A DNA stretch of 64,000 nucleotides from NCBI RefSeq assembly GCF_014358015.1, contig NZ_JACONV010000016.1, positions 43,216 to 107,215 on the forward strand. The letters are read 5' to 3'. This DNA is from Pseudomonas triticifolii (GTDB taxonomy: Bacteria; Pseudomonadota; Gammaproteobacteria; Pseudomonadales; Pseudomonadaceae). Below are positions 8,568 through 17,648 of the stretch, one piece after another. The notes under the pieces were generated by a model. The model ran no database searches. It was not told the origin of the DNA and was given only the letters and a program-made list of their open reading frames with translations. Numbering within the stretch: position 1 is the stretch's first letter; each line of letters begins with the position of its first letter. The position numbers and the translations under genes are program-made.

Positions 8568-10223
8568 ATGACCGAGCCCGAAGATCCCAGCCGTGATCGT
8601 TTAAAGCAGCATTTTGCCCAACGGGTCATTCATCAAGCACGCCAGATACTGGAAACCTGGCAGCGGCTGCAAAAAGGCGAGTGGTCGGCCGGCGACATGG
8701 CTGAGTTGAAAGAGTCCACGCTGCGTCTGCTGCGCTTCGCGGAGCGGTTCGAGCAGGCCGAGCACATGGCGTTGGCGCAAGACATTGGTGAGGCTCTGGA
8801 CGCTGTCGAGGCCAACCGGGGGCGTTTGAACAGCAGCGCCATCACTGAGCTCAACCGTCTGATGCAGCGTCTGTCCCGTACCGGCCTGCGCCAGGGCGAC
8901 AGGCTGGAGCAGACCTCGCTGCCGCCGTTGCGCAAGCCGGTTTACATTGCGCTGCAGGACCATGAGCGTGCGGAGCGGCTAGCCAAGCAGCTGGAGTTTT
9001 TCGGGTTATCGGCGCTGTCGTTGCACAGCGTGTCTGAATTTCAGATGGCAATGACACAGCGTCATCCGGCCGCCATCGTCATGGATGTCGATTTCAGCGG
9101 ACCTTCCCAAGGGCTGAAACTCGCGTCTCAGGCGCAGGAAGGTCTTGAGCAGAAGTTGCCGCTGTTGTTTTTCAGTCTTCATGAAACCGATACCCCGACC
9201 CGACTGGCCGCGGTGCGTGCCGGTGGGCAGGAGTTTCTGACCGGGACGCTGGAAGCCTCCAGCCTGCTGGAAAAAATCGAAGTGCTGACCTGCGTGGCGC
9301 AATACGAGCCCTACAAGGTGCTGATCATCGACGATTCCCGCGCTCAGGCCACGCACACCGAGCGTGTACTCAATGCGGCCGGTATCGTCACGCGCACCTT
9401 GCTCGACCCGATTCAGGCGATGCCCGAGCTGGCTGAGTTCCAGCCCGATCTGATCATTCTCGACATGTACATGCCCGGCTGCACGGGGACCGAGCTTGCC
9501 AAGGTCATCCGCCACAATGATCGCTACGTCAGCGTGCCAATCATTTACCTCTCTGCCGAAGACGATCAGGACAAGCAACTGGACGCCATGAGCGAAGGCG
9601 GGGATGACTTCCTGACCAAGCCGATCAAGCCGCGCCATCTGATCACCACCGTGCGCAACCGGGCCGCCAGGGCGCGCAACCTCAAGGCGCGGATGGTTCG
9701 TGACAGCCTGACCGGGCTGTATAACCACACGCATATTCTGCAGTTGCTGGAAGACTGCAGTTTTCGTTCGCGTCGCGAGGGCAAGCCATTGTGCTTTGCG
9801 ATGCTTGATATCGACCACTTCAAGAAGGTCAACGACAGTCACGGGCACCCGATGGGTGACCGGGTGATCAAAAGCCTGGCGCTGTTTCTCAAGCAGCGGT
9901 TGCGCAAGACCGATTTCATCGGCCGTTACGGTGGCGAGGAATTTGCCATCGTGATGCCGGACACCGACATTCACAGTGCGCACAAAGTGCTGGAAGAGAT
10001 CCGCCACCGCTTTGCAGAAATCCACTATCCCGCCCAGCCTGCGGATCTGTTCTGCACCTTCAGTGCGGGCGTGGTCTGTCTGGGTGCGCACGATGACAGC
10101 CTGACGCTGGCCTCTCACGCCGACAATGCGCTGTACCGTGCCAAGCACGCCGGTCGTAATCAGGTGCATTCGGCACTGGTCGAAGCGCCTTACCACGTCG
10201 TGTTGCCTGAAGTGCAGGTCTGA
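8568..10223 (+). CDS. response regulator with two REC domains and a GGDEF diguanylate cyclase
   Basis: A 551-residue predicted c-di-GMP synthase. A helical N-terminal region (about 1-120, possibly Hpt-like) precedes a first REC domain. That domain lacks the usual acidic pair (QDHE) and the conserved Lys, and so looks degenerate. A second REC is canonical: LIIDDS, phospho-acceptor Asp in LIILDMYMPG, and Lys in FLTKPIKP. The GGDEF domain has an intact RYGGEEF active site near residue 455 and an RKTD inhibitory site five residues before it, so product feedback is expected. An earlier ATG at 8505 is possible; neither start has a strong ribosome site. It converges on the PprB-like gene with a 2-nt gap. 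Confidence 0.9.
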   Translation: MTEPEDPSRDRLKQHFAQRVIHQARQILETWQRLQKGEWSAGDMAELKESTLRLLRFAERFEQAEHMALAQDIGEALDAVEANRGRLNSSAITELNRLMQRLSRTGLRQGDRLEQTSLPPLRKPVYIALQDHERAERLAKQLEFFGLSALSLHSVSEFQMAMTQRHPAAIVMDVDFSGPSQGLKLASQAQEGLEQKLPLLFFSLHETDTPTRLAAVRAGGQEFLTGTLEASSLLEKIEVLTCVAQYEPYKVLIIDDSRAQATHTERVLNAAGIVTRTLLDPIQAMPELAEFQPDLIILDMYMPGCTGTELAKVIRHNDRYVSVPIIYLSAEDDQDKQLDAMSEGGDDFLTKPIKPRHLITTVRNRAARARNLKARMVRDSLTGLYNHTHILQLLEDCSFRSRREGKPLCFAMLDIDHFKKVNDSHGHPMGDRVIKSLALFLKQRLRKTDFIGRYGGEEFAIVMPDTDIHSAHKVLEEIRHRFAEIHYPAQPADLFCTFSAGVVCLGAHDDSLTLASHADNALYRAKHAGRNQVHSALVEAPYHVVLPEVQV

Positions 10224-10225
10224 TC

Positions 10226-11026
10226 TCAGTCCAGCGCCACGCGCGGCCTGGCGTTGAGTCTGCCGGGTGAAAACGCCAGCGCCAGTTGCGTACGGTTGTG
10301 CATGCGCGTCAGACGCAGGACCTGCGAGACGTACAGTTTGACAGTGTTTTCGGTGATGCCCAGTTCGCACGCGATCTGATAGTTGGTCTGCCCGGTGCTG
10401 ACCAGCAACGCCACGTCCAGTTGGCGTGGAGAGAGCTTGGCGAAAGCGTCGGGCACCGGCTGAACATGATCTGTTTCGACAGCTGCGCTTTGGTCGGCCG
10501 CTGCCGATCCTCGCGCCTTATCCAGATTCTGATAGAGATCGTCGATGGACGCCGCCAGATACTGAAGCTTTTCGTTGAGCAGGCCCAGTTGTTGATGGTT
10601 GCTTTGCCGCTCGGCCAGCGCCTTGACCTGAGTCTGTACGCCTTCAAGCATTTCGTTCAGGTCGACAGGCTTCTGGTAGTAATCGGCGATGCCGGCTCGC
10701 AAGGCCTTGATCACATCTTTTTTCTCGGCCTTGCCGGTCAGCATGATTGCTTCGAACAGGTGCTTCCTGCCCCCGACGCGTTTCATCGTCTCAACCATTT
10801 CGATGCCGTCCATGCCCGGCATGTCCAGGTCGCACAGCACAATGCCGATGGCCTCATCCCGGGTGAAGTGTTCGATGGCTTCGCGACTGGAAAGGCTGGG
10901 TATGCATTGATATCCACTGCCTTCAAGGAACTCGCTGAGCTCTTCGACGATGAGCGGCTGGTCATCGACGACCAGAATTTTTACCGGTGAAAACGTGTTC
11001 ACGCGCAACTCCCTGTCAGTGGACAA
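10226..11026 (-). CDS. pprB: PprB-like response regulator (REC + LuxR-type HTH)
   Basis: A 266-residue transcription factor. The receiver domain has Asp21-Asp22, phospho-acceptor Asp66 in LCDLDMPGMDG and Lys119 in YYQKP. A linker helix and then a LuxR-type HTH follow (LSPRQLDVALLVSTGQTNYQ, then ELGITENTVKLYVSQVLRL, about 195-255). In P. aeruginosa, PprB activates the Tad/Flp pilus and related adhesion genes; the FppA, TadE, PprA-like kinase and TadG neighbours support that identity here. It follows the prepilin peptidase gene on the same strand after 151 nt. The name rests on domain layout and context. Confidence 0.78.
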   Translation of the reverse strand: MSTDRELRVNTFSPVKILVVDDQPLIVEELSEFLEGSGYQCIPSLSSREAIEHFTRDEAIGIVLCDLDMPGMDGIEMVETMKRVGGRKHLFEAIMLTGKAEKKDVIKALRAGIADYYQKPVDLNEMLEGVQTQVKALAERQSNHQQLGLLNEKLQYLAASIDDLYQNLDKARGSAAADQSAAVETDHVQPVPDAFAKLSPRQLDVALLVSTGQTNYQIACELGITENTVKLYVSQVLRLTRMHNRTQLALAFSPGRLNARPRVALD

Positions 11027-11177
11027 TACTATAAAGACTGAGGCCAGAGTCCATTTCCCTAACTTCCGAGGACACTGAGCGATGAGGGTTCAACTCATGT
11101 CGGCGCTTGTATCGACTATCAGGATTTAACCTAGTCGTACTTTGTGATTATGTATATGGCTTTAAAGGTTTCGTCGA

Positions 11178-11648
11178 TCAACGGATAAGTAGGCTCACGG
11201 CGACGAGGCCGATAAACAGGAACGGCGAAAAAGGATATTTATTTGTCATTCCCGGGCTCATCAGCAAGTAACGGCGCGTAAGTCTCTGGTTTAAAAGCGG
11301 CCATAGGTACTTGCCTGCCAGTGCCCATGCGGCCAAGGCGATTGCGGCGCCAATGAAGGTGCCCAGCAGGTGCAGGGTGTCGCTTGCCAGCGCCAGCGCC
11401 AGCAGTAATTTCACGTCTGCAGCCCCCAGCCTGCGCAGCGCATGGCCCGGCAGGGTCAGGGCCAGTGCGATCACGGCAGCCTGGCCTGCGTCATCGGGAT
11501 GCGCGCCGAGCCATGTGTGCCCGGTGTACGCCAGAAATGCCAGAGCCAAGGCTGCAATGCCCAGTGTCAGCCAGTTGGAAATTTCTTTCTGTCGAGCGTC
11601 CTGTTCGGCGCAGACAGCAAACCATATGAGTAGGAAAAATAAATCCAT
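11178..11648 (-). CDS. fppA: FppA/TadV-like prepilin peptidase (A24)
   Basis: A 156-residue polytopic aspartic protease that should trim Flp-type prepilins and TadE/F pseudopilins. It has both catalytic aspartates of the A24 family: Asp17 in AEQDARQKEI and Asp78 in GAADVKLL (the GxGD site, here GAAD). Membrane helices surround both. The short length without the N-terminal methylase domain is typical of TadV/FppA rather than PilD. It is divergent from tadE with a very short shared promoter region and upstream of pprB on the same strand. Confidence 0.85.
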   Translation of the reverse strand: MDLFFLLIWFAVCAEQDARQKEISNWLTLGIAALALAFLAYTGHTWLGAHPDDAGQAAVIALALTLPGHALRRLGAADVKLLLALALASDTLHLLGTFIGAAIALAAWALAGKYLWPLLNQRLTRRYLLMSPGMTNKYPFSPFLFIGLVAVSLLIR

Positions 11649-11723
11649 CAGGTAAAAAACATCCTCATTCCTTGAAAGAAACTATGCTGACTTAATGCAG
11701 TGACTGTCAGGGTAGACGTTGAT

Positions 11724-12179
11724 ATGGCAACAGCCCCGCCTCTTTCTTCGCCCCGCAGACAACGGGGCGCTGCCGCTATCGAGTTTGCGGCGGTATTCGT
11801 CATGTTCTTCGCCGTGTTCTACGGCGCTGTGAGTTACAGCCTGCCGCTGCTGATGCTGCAGTCTTTCAACGCCGCAGCGAGTGAGGCGGTGCGGCGCAGC
11901 GTAGCGCTCAGCCCCTCGGTGACCAACTACAACCAATTGATCGTGACTCAGGCCGAGAGCGTGGTCATGAACCAGCTGTCCTGGATACCCGCATCGCTCG
12001 GATTCAGCAGCACCCACGTGCGCGTGACCTACACGGCCGGTGTGCTGACCGCCAACATCAGTTATCCCAAATCCAGACTGGCCCAGGTCCTGCCGTTTCT
12101 GACCTTGCCCGGTATCGGTGAAATACCGCGCCTGCCCACTCATCTCTCTGCCCAAGCGAGCCTGCAACTTGTCCCTTGA
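11724..12179 (+). CDS. TadE-like pseudopilin
   Basis: A minor pilin of about 151 residues belonging to the Tad/Flp system. The N-terminal signature RQRGAAAIEFAAVFVMFFAV is the TadE prepilin cleavage and hydrophobic segment. The Glu after the cleavage glycine region (AAIEF) matches type IV-like pilins and should be a substrate of the adjacent FppA. A GTG at 11700 gives an alternative, longer start. The PprA-like kinase gene starts inside or just after the 3' end of this gene, suggesting a joint transcript. Confidence 0.82.
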   Translation: MATAPPLSSPRRQRGAAAIEFAAVFVMFFAVFYGAVSYSLPLLMLQSFNAAASEAVRRSVALSPSVTNYNQLIVTQAESVVMNQLSWIPASLGFSSTHVRVTYTAGVLTANISYPKSRLAQVLPFLTLPGIGEIPRLPTHLSAQASLQLVP

Positions 12180-14937
12180 TAAAAGCCGTTTGAGTCGCTG
12201 GCTGGGCCGTGCCGAAGCGCCCCCCGTGCAGCAGACCGTGTTCGTTGCAACCGAACCAGACCCTATCGGTGCCGACCTGTACCTGCTGCTGGATGATGAC
12301 GGGCGTGTGCAAAGCGTCAGTCCTCACCTGGCTTTGCGGCTTGGCATCGCGGCCCCGATGGTCGCCACTCAGCGTTTGATGAGCCTGCTGTTGCCCAACA
12401 GCGCGCTGGTGATCGAAGGTATTCCGCGTGACTGGTTGGGACACATGCTCGACCTGGACTTCAAGAGTGCCGATGCTCATACCTTGCATGCGCGTGGCTG
12501 GGTACAGGCGCGCGGCAAGGACTGGTTGCTGCAGTTGCTGGATATCAGCGATTTGATGGAGGAGGCCAGCGCAGCGCGCAGCCGTCAGCATTGCCTGCGT
12601 GTGGCCGGGCAGATAGCAGAACGGGTGCGCGTGTGCCATGTCGACCGCCTCAAGGCCGTGGTATCGGAACAGCTCGAAGAGCTGGCGCAGCACTGGCACA
12701 TACCCTGTGTCGCGCTGGTCTTGCCCGCGCCCGGCGGTGTCGGCTGGCAGGTCTACTGCCAGTACAACGCCCACACGGCACCGGAACTGTGGCAGGCCGG
12801 ACAGCGTCTGGGCGCTGGGCTGGACACGCTTAACGCCAACACCACTCATCAGTTGTCGTTCGGCACGGGTTCGATATCCGGTCCGCTGCAAAGCGCATTT
12901 GGCAACGCCGACGGCTTTTTGATGCCCCACAGCCGCGAAGGTGTGGCCAGAGCCTGGTTGCTGTTCGGTTTCTACGACGCGCGCCAGCAGGCGCCTGACC
13001 TGGGGGAGCGGGAATGGCTGAACCTGTGTTCGGCGCTGGCCGGGCCGGTGCTGTTCAGGCTGTCGGAGCAGCACAACCGCCACCACGTCGAGCGTCTGGC
13101 GGTGCTTCAGGATCTGCTCGGCACTGGCTGGTGGGAGTTGTTGCCTGGCAGTGACGAGATACTGCTGGCACCGCAACTGGCGCGCAGCCTGCGTCTGGCT
13201 GATCGGGTGGAGAGCTTGCCGCGTCAGGACTGGCTGGCGCTGATTCATCCTGCCGACCGTCAGGAGCTGGCCAGTCGTCTGGCGCAGTTGCGCGACAAAG
13301 GCACACCGATGCTGTTCTGCGTGCGTCTGGCGCAGGCCGATCCGACGCAGCAAACCCTCTGGTTCCGGATTCAGGGCCAGGCGCTGATCAGCGGTCAGGT
13401 GCAGCGCGTGCTGGGTTTCATGCTGGATGTCAGCGATATCAAGAATCAGGAAACCGATGCCGCCGCCGCACATGCGCGGCTGGACAACCTGATCGCCAGC
13501 TCACCTGCCGTGATCTATGTGCAGCGCTACGATCAGGGCAATCTGGAGCCGACCTTTTTCAGTGACAGCCTTACACCCTTGCTGGGCTGGACGCTGGCCG
13601 AGTGCATCGAAGGCCAGCTGGCTGAATACATCCACCCGCAGGACCGCGACATCTGGTTCGAGCGCAACCGGCAGCTGCTGCGCGAAGGCTTTGTCAGCCG
13701 CCGTTATCGACTGCGCGGCAAGGACGGCAGTTACCACTGGCTGCTCGATGAGGCCCGTTTGCTGCGTGACGACCTCGGCATGCCGGTGGAGGCCGTCGGT
13801 CTGTGGCTTGATGTGACCGAAGCCACGCTGGCGGCCGAGCAGGTGCGCAAGAGCGAGGAGCGCTACCGGATTCTGGTCGAGGATTCGCCCGCGATGATCT
13901 GCCGTTATACCCCGGACCTGGTGCTCAGCTTTGGCAACAGACCACTGGCCAACTACATGGAGTGCACGCCGGAGCAACTGACGGGCATCAATCTGGGCGA
14001 CTGGCTGTCGGATGAGCAACGTGAGGCGTTCCTTCGCCGTATCAGCCAGCTCACACCCGAAAACCCGATGAGCACTGAAGAAATCTGCATCGAACTGCCC
14101 GGCCGCGAATACGCCTGGTGGGTCTGGGCCGACCGTGGCGTGTTCGACGAACAGGGCAGGCTGGTCGAGATTCAGGCGGTAGGCCGTGACAACACCGACG
14201 TACGGCGCTCACGGATGCAATTGAACCAGAGCGCCAAAATGGCGACGCTGGGCGAAATGTCGACCGGTTTGGCCCATGAGATCAATCAGCCGCTCAACGT
14301 CATGCGCATGGCGGTGGTCAATGTCCTCAAGCGGCTGGGCAGGGGCGATGTCGATATTGAGTACCTCACCGAAAAACTCAACCGCATCGACGCCCAGGTA
14401 CAACGTGCCGCGCGGGTGGTGGATCACATGCGGGTCTTCGGTCGTCGTTCCGAAATCGAGGAGCAGCTGTTCAACCCCGCCCAGGCAGTGGAAGGCACGC
14501 TTTCAATGCTGTCCGAAGGCATGAAGGGTAAGGGTGTGCAGTTGCGTGTCGGCGAGATGGGCGAGCCGGTGCAGGTGCGCGGGCATATGGATCAGCTGGA
14601 ACAAGTGCTGATCAACCTGATGGTCAACGCCCGCGATGCGCTTCTGTCGCGTCGCGAGAAGGATCGCGATTTCGAGCCCTGGATCGGCGTCGAGGTCGAG
14701 CGTGACGAAAACATCATCCGCCTGAGCGTGCAGGACAACGGCGGCGGTATCGATCCACGTCTGCTGGAGCGGATTTTCGAACCGTTTTTCACCACCAAGC
14801 CGATAGGCGTCGGCACCGGGCTTGGGTTGTCGGTCAGCTACGGCATCGTCGACCAGATGGGCGGCCAGTTGACGGTCAGCAACGTGGGTGAGGGCGCACG
14901 GTTTCGCATCGAACTGCCGATCTTCAACGCCAGCTAG
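12118..14937 (+). CDS. pprA: PprA-like multi-PAS sensor histidine kinase
   Basis: A kinase of up to 939 residues, apparently soluble. The N-terminal half holds degenerate sensor domains. PAS/PAC segments follow (for example DNLIASSPAVIYVQRYDQGN, about 460-580, and RILVEDSPAMICRYTPDLVL, about 585-700). The HisKA domain has His720 in GLAHEINQPLNVM. The ATPase domain has an N box (NLMVNARDAL), G1 (DNGGGI), an F box (FEPFFTTK) and G2 (GTGLGLSVS). The 12118 start overlaps tadE by 62 nt; a TTG at 12169 is an alternative. Context makes it the likely partner of the PprB-like regulator. It has no receiver domain of its own, and it overlaps tadG tail-to-tail by 4 bp. Confidence 0.82.
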   Translation: MKYRACPLISLPKRACNLSLDKSRLSRWLGRAEAPPVQQTVFVATEPDPIGADLYLLLDDDGRVQSVSPHLALRLGIAAPMVATQRLMSLLLPNSALVIEGIPRDWLGHMLDLDFKSADAHTLHARGWVQARGKDWLLQLLDISDLMEEASAARSRQHCLRVAGQIAERVRVCHVDRLKAVVSEQLEELAQHWHIPCVALVLPAPGGVGWQVYCQYNAHTAPELWQAGQRLGAGLDTLNANTTHQLSFGTGSISGPLQSAFGNADGFLMPHSREGVARAWLLFGFYDARQQAPDLGEREWLNLCSALAGPVLFRLSEQHNRHHVERLAVLQDLLGTGWWELLPGSDEILLAPQLARSLRLADRVESLPRQDWLALIHPADRQELASRLAQLRDKGTPMLFCVRLAQADPTQQTLWFRIQGQALISGQVQRVLGFMLDVSDIKNQETDAAAAHARLDNLIASSPAVIYVQRYDQGNLEPTFFSDSLTPLLGWTLAECIEGQLAEYIHPQDRDIWFERNRQLLREGFVSRRYRLRGKDGSYHWLLDEARLLRDDLGMPVEAVGLWLDVTEATLAAEQVRKSEERYRILVEDSPAMICRYTPDLVLSFGNRPLANYMECTPEQLTGINLGDWLSDEQREAFLRRISQLTPENPMSTEEICIELPGREYAWWVWADRGVFDEQGRLVEIQAVGRDNTDVRRSRMQLNQSAKMATLGEMSTGLAHEINQPLNVMRMAVVNVLKRLGRGDVDIEYLTEKLNRIDAQVQRAARVVDHMRVFGRRSEIEEQLFNPAQAVEGTLSMLSEGMKGKGVQLRVGEMGEPVQVRGHMDQLEQVLINLMVNARDALLSRREKDRDFEPWIGVEVERDENIIRLSVQDNGGGIDPRLLERIFEPFFTTKPIGVGTGLGLSVSYGIVDQMGGQLTVSNVGEGARFRIELPIFNAS

Positions 14938-16958
14938 ATCACCAGTTGGGCCTGGCCGAAGTTGCAGCTCAGATTGACGCCTACATCGGCAGGCGCCAGC
15001 GTCACGCCGAGCGCTGCCAGCAGAGGGTCGACGACCGAGGTCAACAAGGGCTTGAGGGTGTTCTCGACAATGACATCCAGCGCGCCGGTCAGGCTGCTCA
15101 GGATTGTGGCCGCGCCGGTGATCAGATTGCCCAGCGTTGTGCTCGTCGCGGGCTTGTAGACATCGACCTTGACGCCCGAGACGACGCCATCGAGAACGGT
15201 GCTGGGTTTGACCGAAGTCGTGGTGGTCAGAAAGTAGGGCGGGCTGCTGATCTCCGGCAGGTTGGGCGAGCTAAAGGTGGTGTTGGTCGCAGAGGCGCTG
15301 CCCAGCGGTGCCTGGCTGACCGTATCGAAGCTGAGGCCGATGCCACCGCCGCCGAAGGGCGTGCGGGCGGTGCAGTTGCCCAGAAGGCCCAATATCTTTT
15401 GACAGGTCATGGTGCCGATATCGATCACGGGCAGTGGTATAGCGGTGACAGCGGATGGTGCGGTGCTGGCCGGGAAAGCGTCGTTAATCTGGCCCAGCTT
15501 GGCGGTGACCAGTGCGGCGTCGGTGCGGACGGTCAAGGTCTTGATGGTATTGCTGGTGCAGGTATAGCCGGTGATGTAGCTGTCGGCGCTGGCCAGCGAG
15601 AGACTCAGGTCTATTTTGGGTCCGGTCGCTGGCGTGCCGCTGTCCAGGAATTTTATATCCGAGACCATACAACTGGTCAGGCCCACCGCACAGGTCGCCG
15701 AGGTCACCACGCCTGCCAGATTCAGGTTCAAGGCACTGTTGAGAAGTGGCGTAAGACTGCCGACCACCGAGCCTGCGGTATTGGCCAGTGACGTTATTGT
15801 GCCCAGAACCGGCAGGTTGATCGATACCAGTGCACGCATCTGTGCGGTGCGCACGTAGATCCGGTTGGCGCCGTTTCTGGGGTTGAGCGGATCGATCTTG
15901 CCGGGGTCGCCAATGGCTGACAGTTGAGGCGGTTCGATGACCTGGATGCGTGCCGTGACCTGCGCCAGGTTGCCGACATTGATTTGCGCCGCCGCCGAGA
16001 TACCGTTCTTGTGGTTGGCCAGTTGTGCCAGGCTCTGGACCAGGTCCGTCAGCCGTAGCTGGGTGTTCAGTGCTGCAATGTCGGTACTGCCTTGCACGGC
16101 CAGCAGTTGCCCGAGCAGGACAGTGGTGGTGCCGGTGGCGGCCTTGATGGCTTGCAGACCCGCGAGAGTGGCGGTGCCGCCCAATGTGCCGTTGACGTCC
16201 AGGACATTGATGGCGCTCTGCACCAGTTGGCTGACGGACACCGTGGTGTTGAGCACCTCGGTGTACCCGACGGCGGTCAGGTTCAGATCGGTTTTCAGCC
16301 GATTCAGATAAGCCAGCAGGCTCAGGTCAGTGCTGGCCAGGGCCTGCCAGTTCGCAACGCTCAGGTTCAGCGTGCCGCCCAGCATTGTGCCCACAATGGG
16401 GTTGAGAATCGCAGCTTTGGCGCTGTCGATGGTCATTGTTGCACTGCGGATGGTCAACGCCGCCAAGGGCGGTGTACCCGCTGCAACCGCGGTGGCGCTG
16501 AGCTGAATGGTGGGAGAAACCGGCCCGCTGCTGAACAACGCGCCGATGCCCGCAGCGACGCTGCGCGGCACGGCGTGGCTGACCACCACCTGAATGGCTC
16601 CGGATTGTGTGGCATTGGCGATGAAGACGCGTTGGCTCTGGGGATTGGTGGCCAGTGTGCCGCAGCTTGCGACCAGCGTGCGTCCGTCCGTGCCCGGTGT
16701 GAAGCCGTTACGTATTGCGCTCTGATTGGCATAACTGCTGGCGCTTGCGCCGGCCGTGCAAGTGCCCTTGCGGCCTGCGGCTTCCAGGGCGGCGATGTCG
16801 GCCACGCGCTGCAAGGAGCGTTTTTCCAGGTACAGCCTGCCGCTGTCGATCACCACCAGCGTGAACAGCAACGCGAGGCCAAGCGTGAGCGCGGCCACAA
16901 GCCCGATCGCACCGCGTTGCCGAGCCCGCCGGGCGGTGTAGTGAATCAGGGGAGACAT
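14934..16958 (-). CDS. tadG: TadG-like pilus assembly protein
   Basis: A 674-residue protein with the TadG N-terminus: RQRGAIGLVAALTLGLALLF, a single membrane anchor, followed by DSGRLYLEKRSLQRVADIAA, which is the Tad_G signature. The long remainder is low in charge and rich in Ala, Thr, Ser, Val and Leu, as expected for an exported, beta-rich protein; several Cys residues could form disulfides. The ATG at 16958 is preferred over the GTG at 16964 because an AGGAG lies 5 nt upstream of it. It is the only sizeable Tad structural gene in the window apart from tadE. Confidence 0.78.
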   Translation of the reverse strand: MSPLIHYTARRARQRGAIGLVAALTLGLALLFTLVVIDSGRLYLEKRSLQRVADIAALEAAGRKGTCTAGASASSYANQSAIRNGFTPGTDGRTLVASCGTLATNPQSQRVFIANATQSGAIQVVVSHAVPRSVAAGIGALFSSGPVSPTIQLSATAVAAGTPPLAALTIRSATMTIDSAKAAILNPIVGTMLGGTLNLSVANWQALASTDLSLLAYLNRLKTDLNLTAVGYTEVLNTTVSVSQLVQSAINVLDVNGTLGGTATLAGLQAIKAATGTTTVLLGQLLAVQGSTDIAALNTQLRLTDLVQSLAQLANHKNGISAAAQINVGNLAQVTARIQVIEPPQLSAIGDPGKIDPLNPRNGANRIYVRTAQMRALVSINLPVLGTITSLANTAGSVVGSLTPLLNSALNLNLAGVVTSATCAVGLTSCMVSDIKFLDSGTPATGPKIDLSLSLASADSYITGYTCTSNTIKTLTVRTDAALVTAKLGQINDAFPASTAPSAVTAIPLPVIDIGTMTCQKILGLLGNCTARTPFGGGGIGLSFDTVSQAPLGSASATNTTFSSPNLPEISSPPYFLTTTTSVKPSTVLDGVVSGVKVDVYKPATSTTLGNLITGAATILSSLTGALDVIVENTLKPLLTSVVDPLLAALGVTLAPADVGVNLSCNFGQAQLVI

Positions 16959-17063
16959 CAGCACTCCTTCGGCATCGCCATCGCTTCCTCACCTGTTGTC
17001 CGGGAGTGTAGTCAAGGCGTTGGAGGTGTGCTGGTGTAGACGATCAGGTCTGCATCACCAGCC

Positions 17064-17630
17064 TTAGCGCGGCGGGTATTGCTCCAGGATTTTGGCCACT
17101 GTTGCGCGCATGGCGGTGTCCCGGTCGGCCGGGTTGCCGGCGTTATCGCTGAGGATGCGCTCGGTGCTGCCGCGCCAGACCAGTTTGCCGTCCTTGCTGT
17201 CGATCAGGTCGATCTGCAGGGTCGACACCTTGTAGTCAACGCTGCGGGTTTCAGTATTCATCGGTGCGCCCCAGTAGCCGTAACCGCCCCACGGGCCCCC
17301 CCAGCCGCCGCCATAGTTGGTGCTGACCAGTTGCTGGCGGTTCTCGACGATCAGCCAGGCCTGGACTTTCAGGTCGGCAGGCTTTCCGGCAGGTGCCATG
17401 CGCAGGCCACGCTGGTCCAGTTGATCATTGATCGACTGGCGAATGCGCTGTTCGGTCAGGTCGCTTTTGAGGCGGGGATCATCAGGCTGGTACTGCACGC
17501 CGGGCTCTTTCCAGCTCCAGGTGCTATAGCCGCCAAAGTCCCGCTGGGCGTCAAAGTCACGATTGACCTGGCTGGTTTGGCACGCGGTGATCAGGATCAG
17601 GCACGACAACAACACAAGGCGGCGGAACAT
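17064..17630 (-). CDS. DUF4136 lipoprotein, copy 1
   Basis: A 188-residue predicted outer-membrane or periplasmic lipoprotein. The signal peptide ends in the lipobox LITACQ with Cys17 as the lipidation site. The body fits DUF4136: DFDAQRDFGGYSTWSW near the N-terminus, an IDQGLR-like block (NDQLDQRGLRMAPAGKPADL), a Gly/Trp/Tyr-rich stretch (YGGGWGGPWGGYGYWG) and a terminal TVAKILEQYPPR. The neighbouring gene is a paralogue ending in LTAYPPR. The function of this family is unknown. Confidence 0.87.
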   Translation of the reverse strand: MFRRLVLLSCLILITACQTSQVNRDFDAQRDFGGYSTWSWKEPGVQYQPDDPRLKSDLTEQRIRQSINDQLDQRGLRMAPAGKPADLKVQAWLIVENRQQLVSTNYGGGWGGPWGGYGYWGAPMNTETRSVDYKVSTLQIDLIDSKDGKLVWRGSTERILSDNAGNPADRDTAMRATVAKILEQYPPR

Positions 17631-17648
17631 GGCAGTTCTCCAGAAGAG

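Noticed and set aside
9006..10370. 454-residue ORF opposite the GGDEF gene
   Set aside because: Antisense of conserved REC and GGDEF domains; composition lacks protein-like patterns.
12058..13473. 471-residue ORF opposite the PprA-like kinase gene
   Set aside because: Rich in Gln, Arg and His and without any domain; antisense to a clear sensor kinase.
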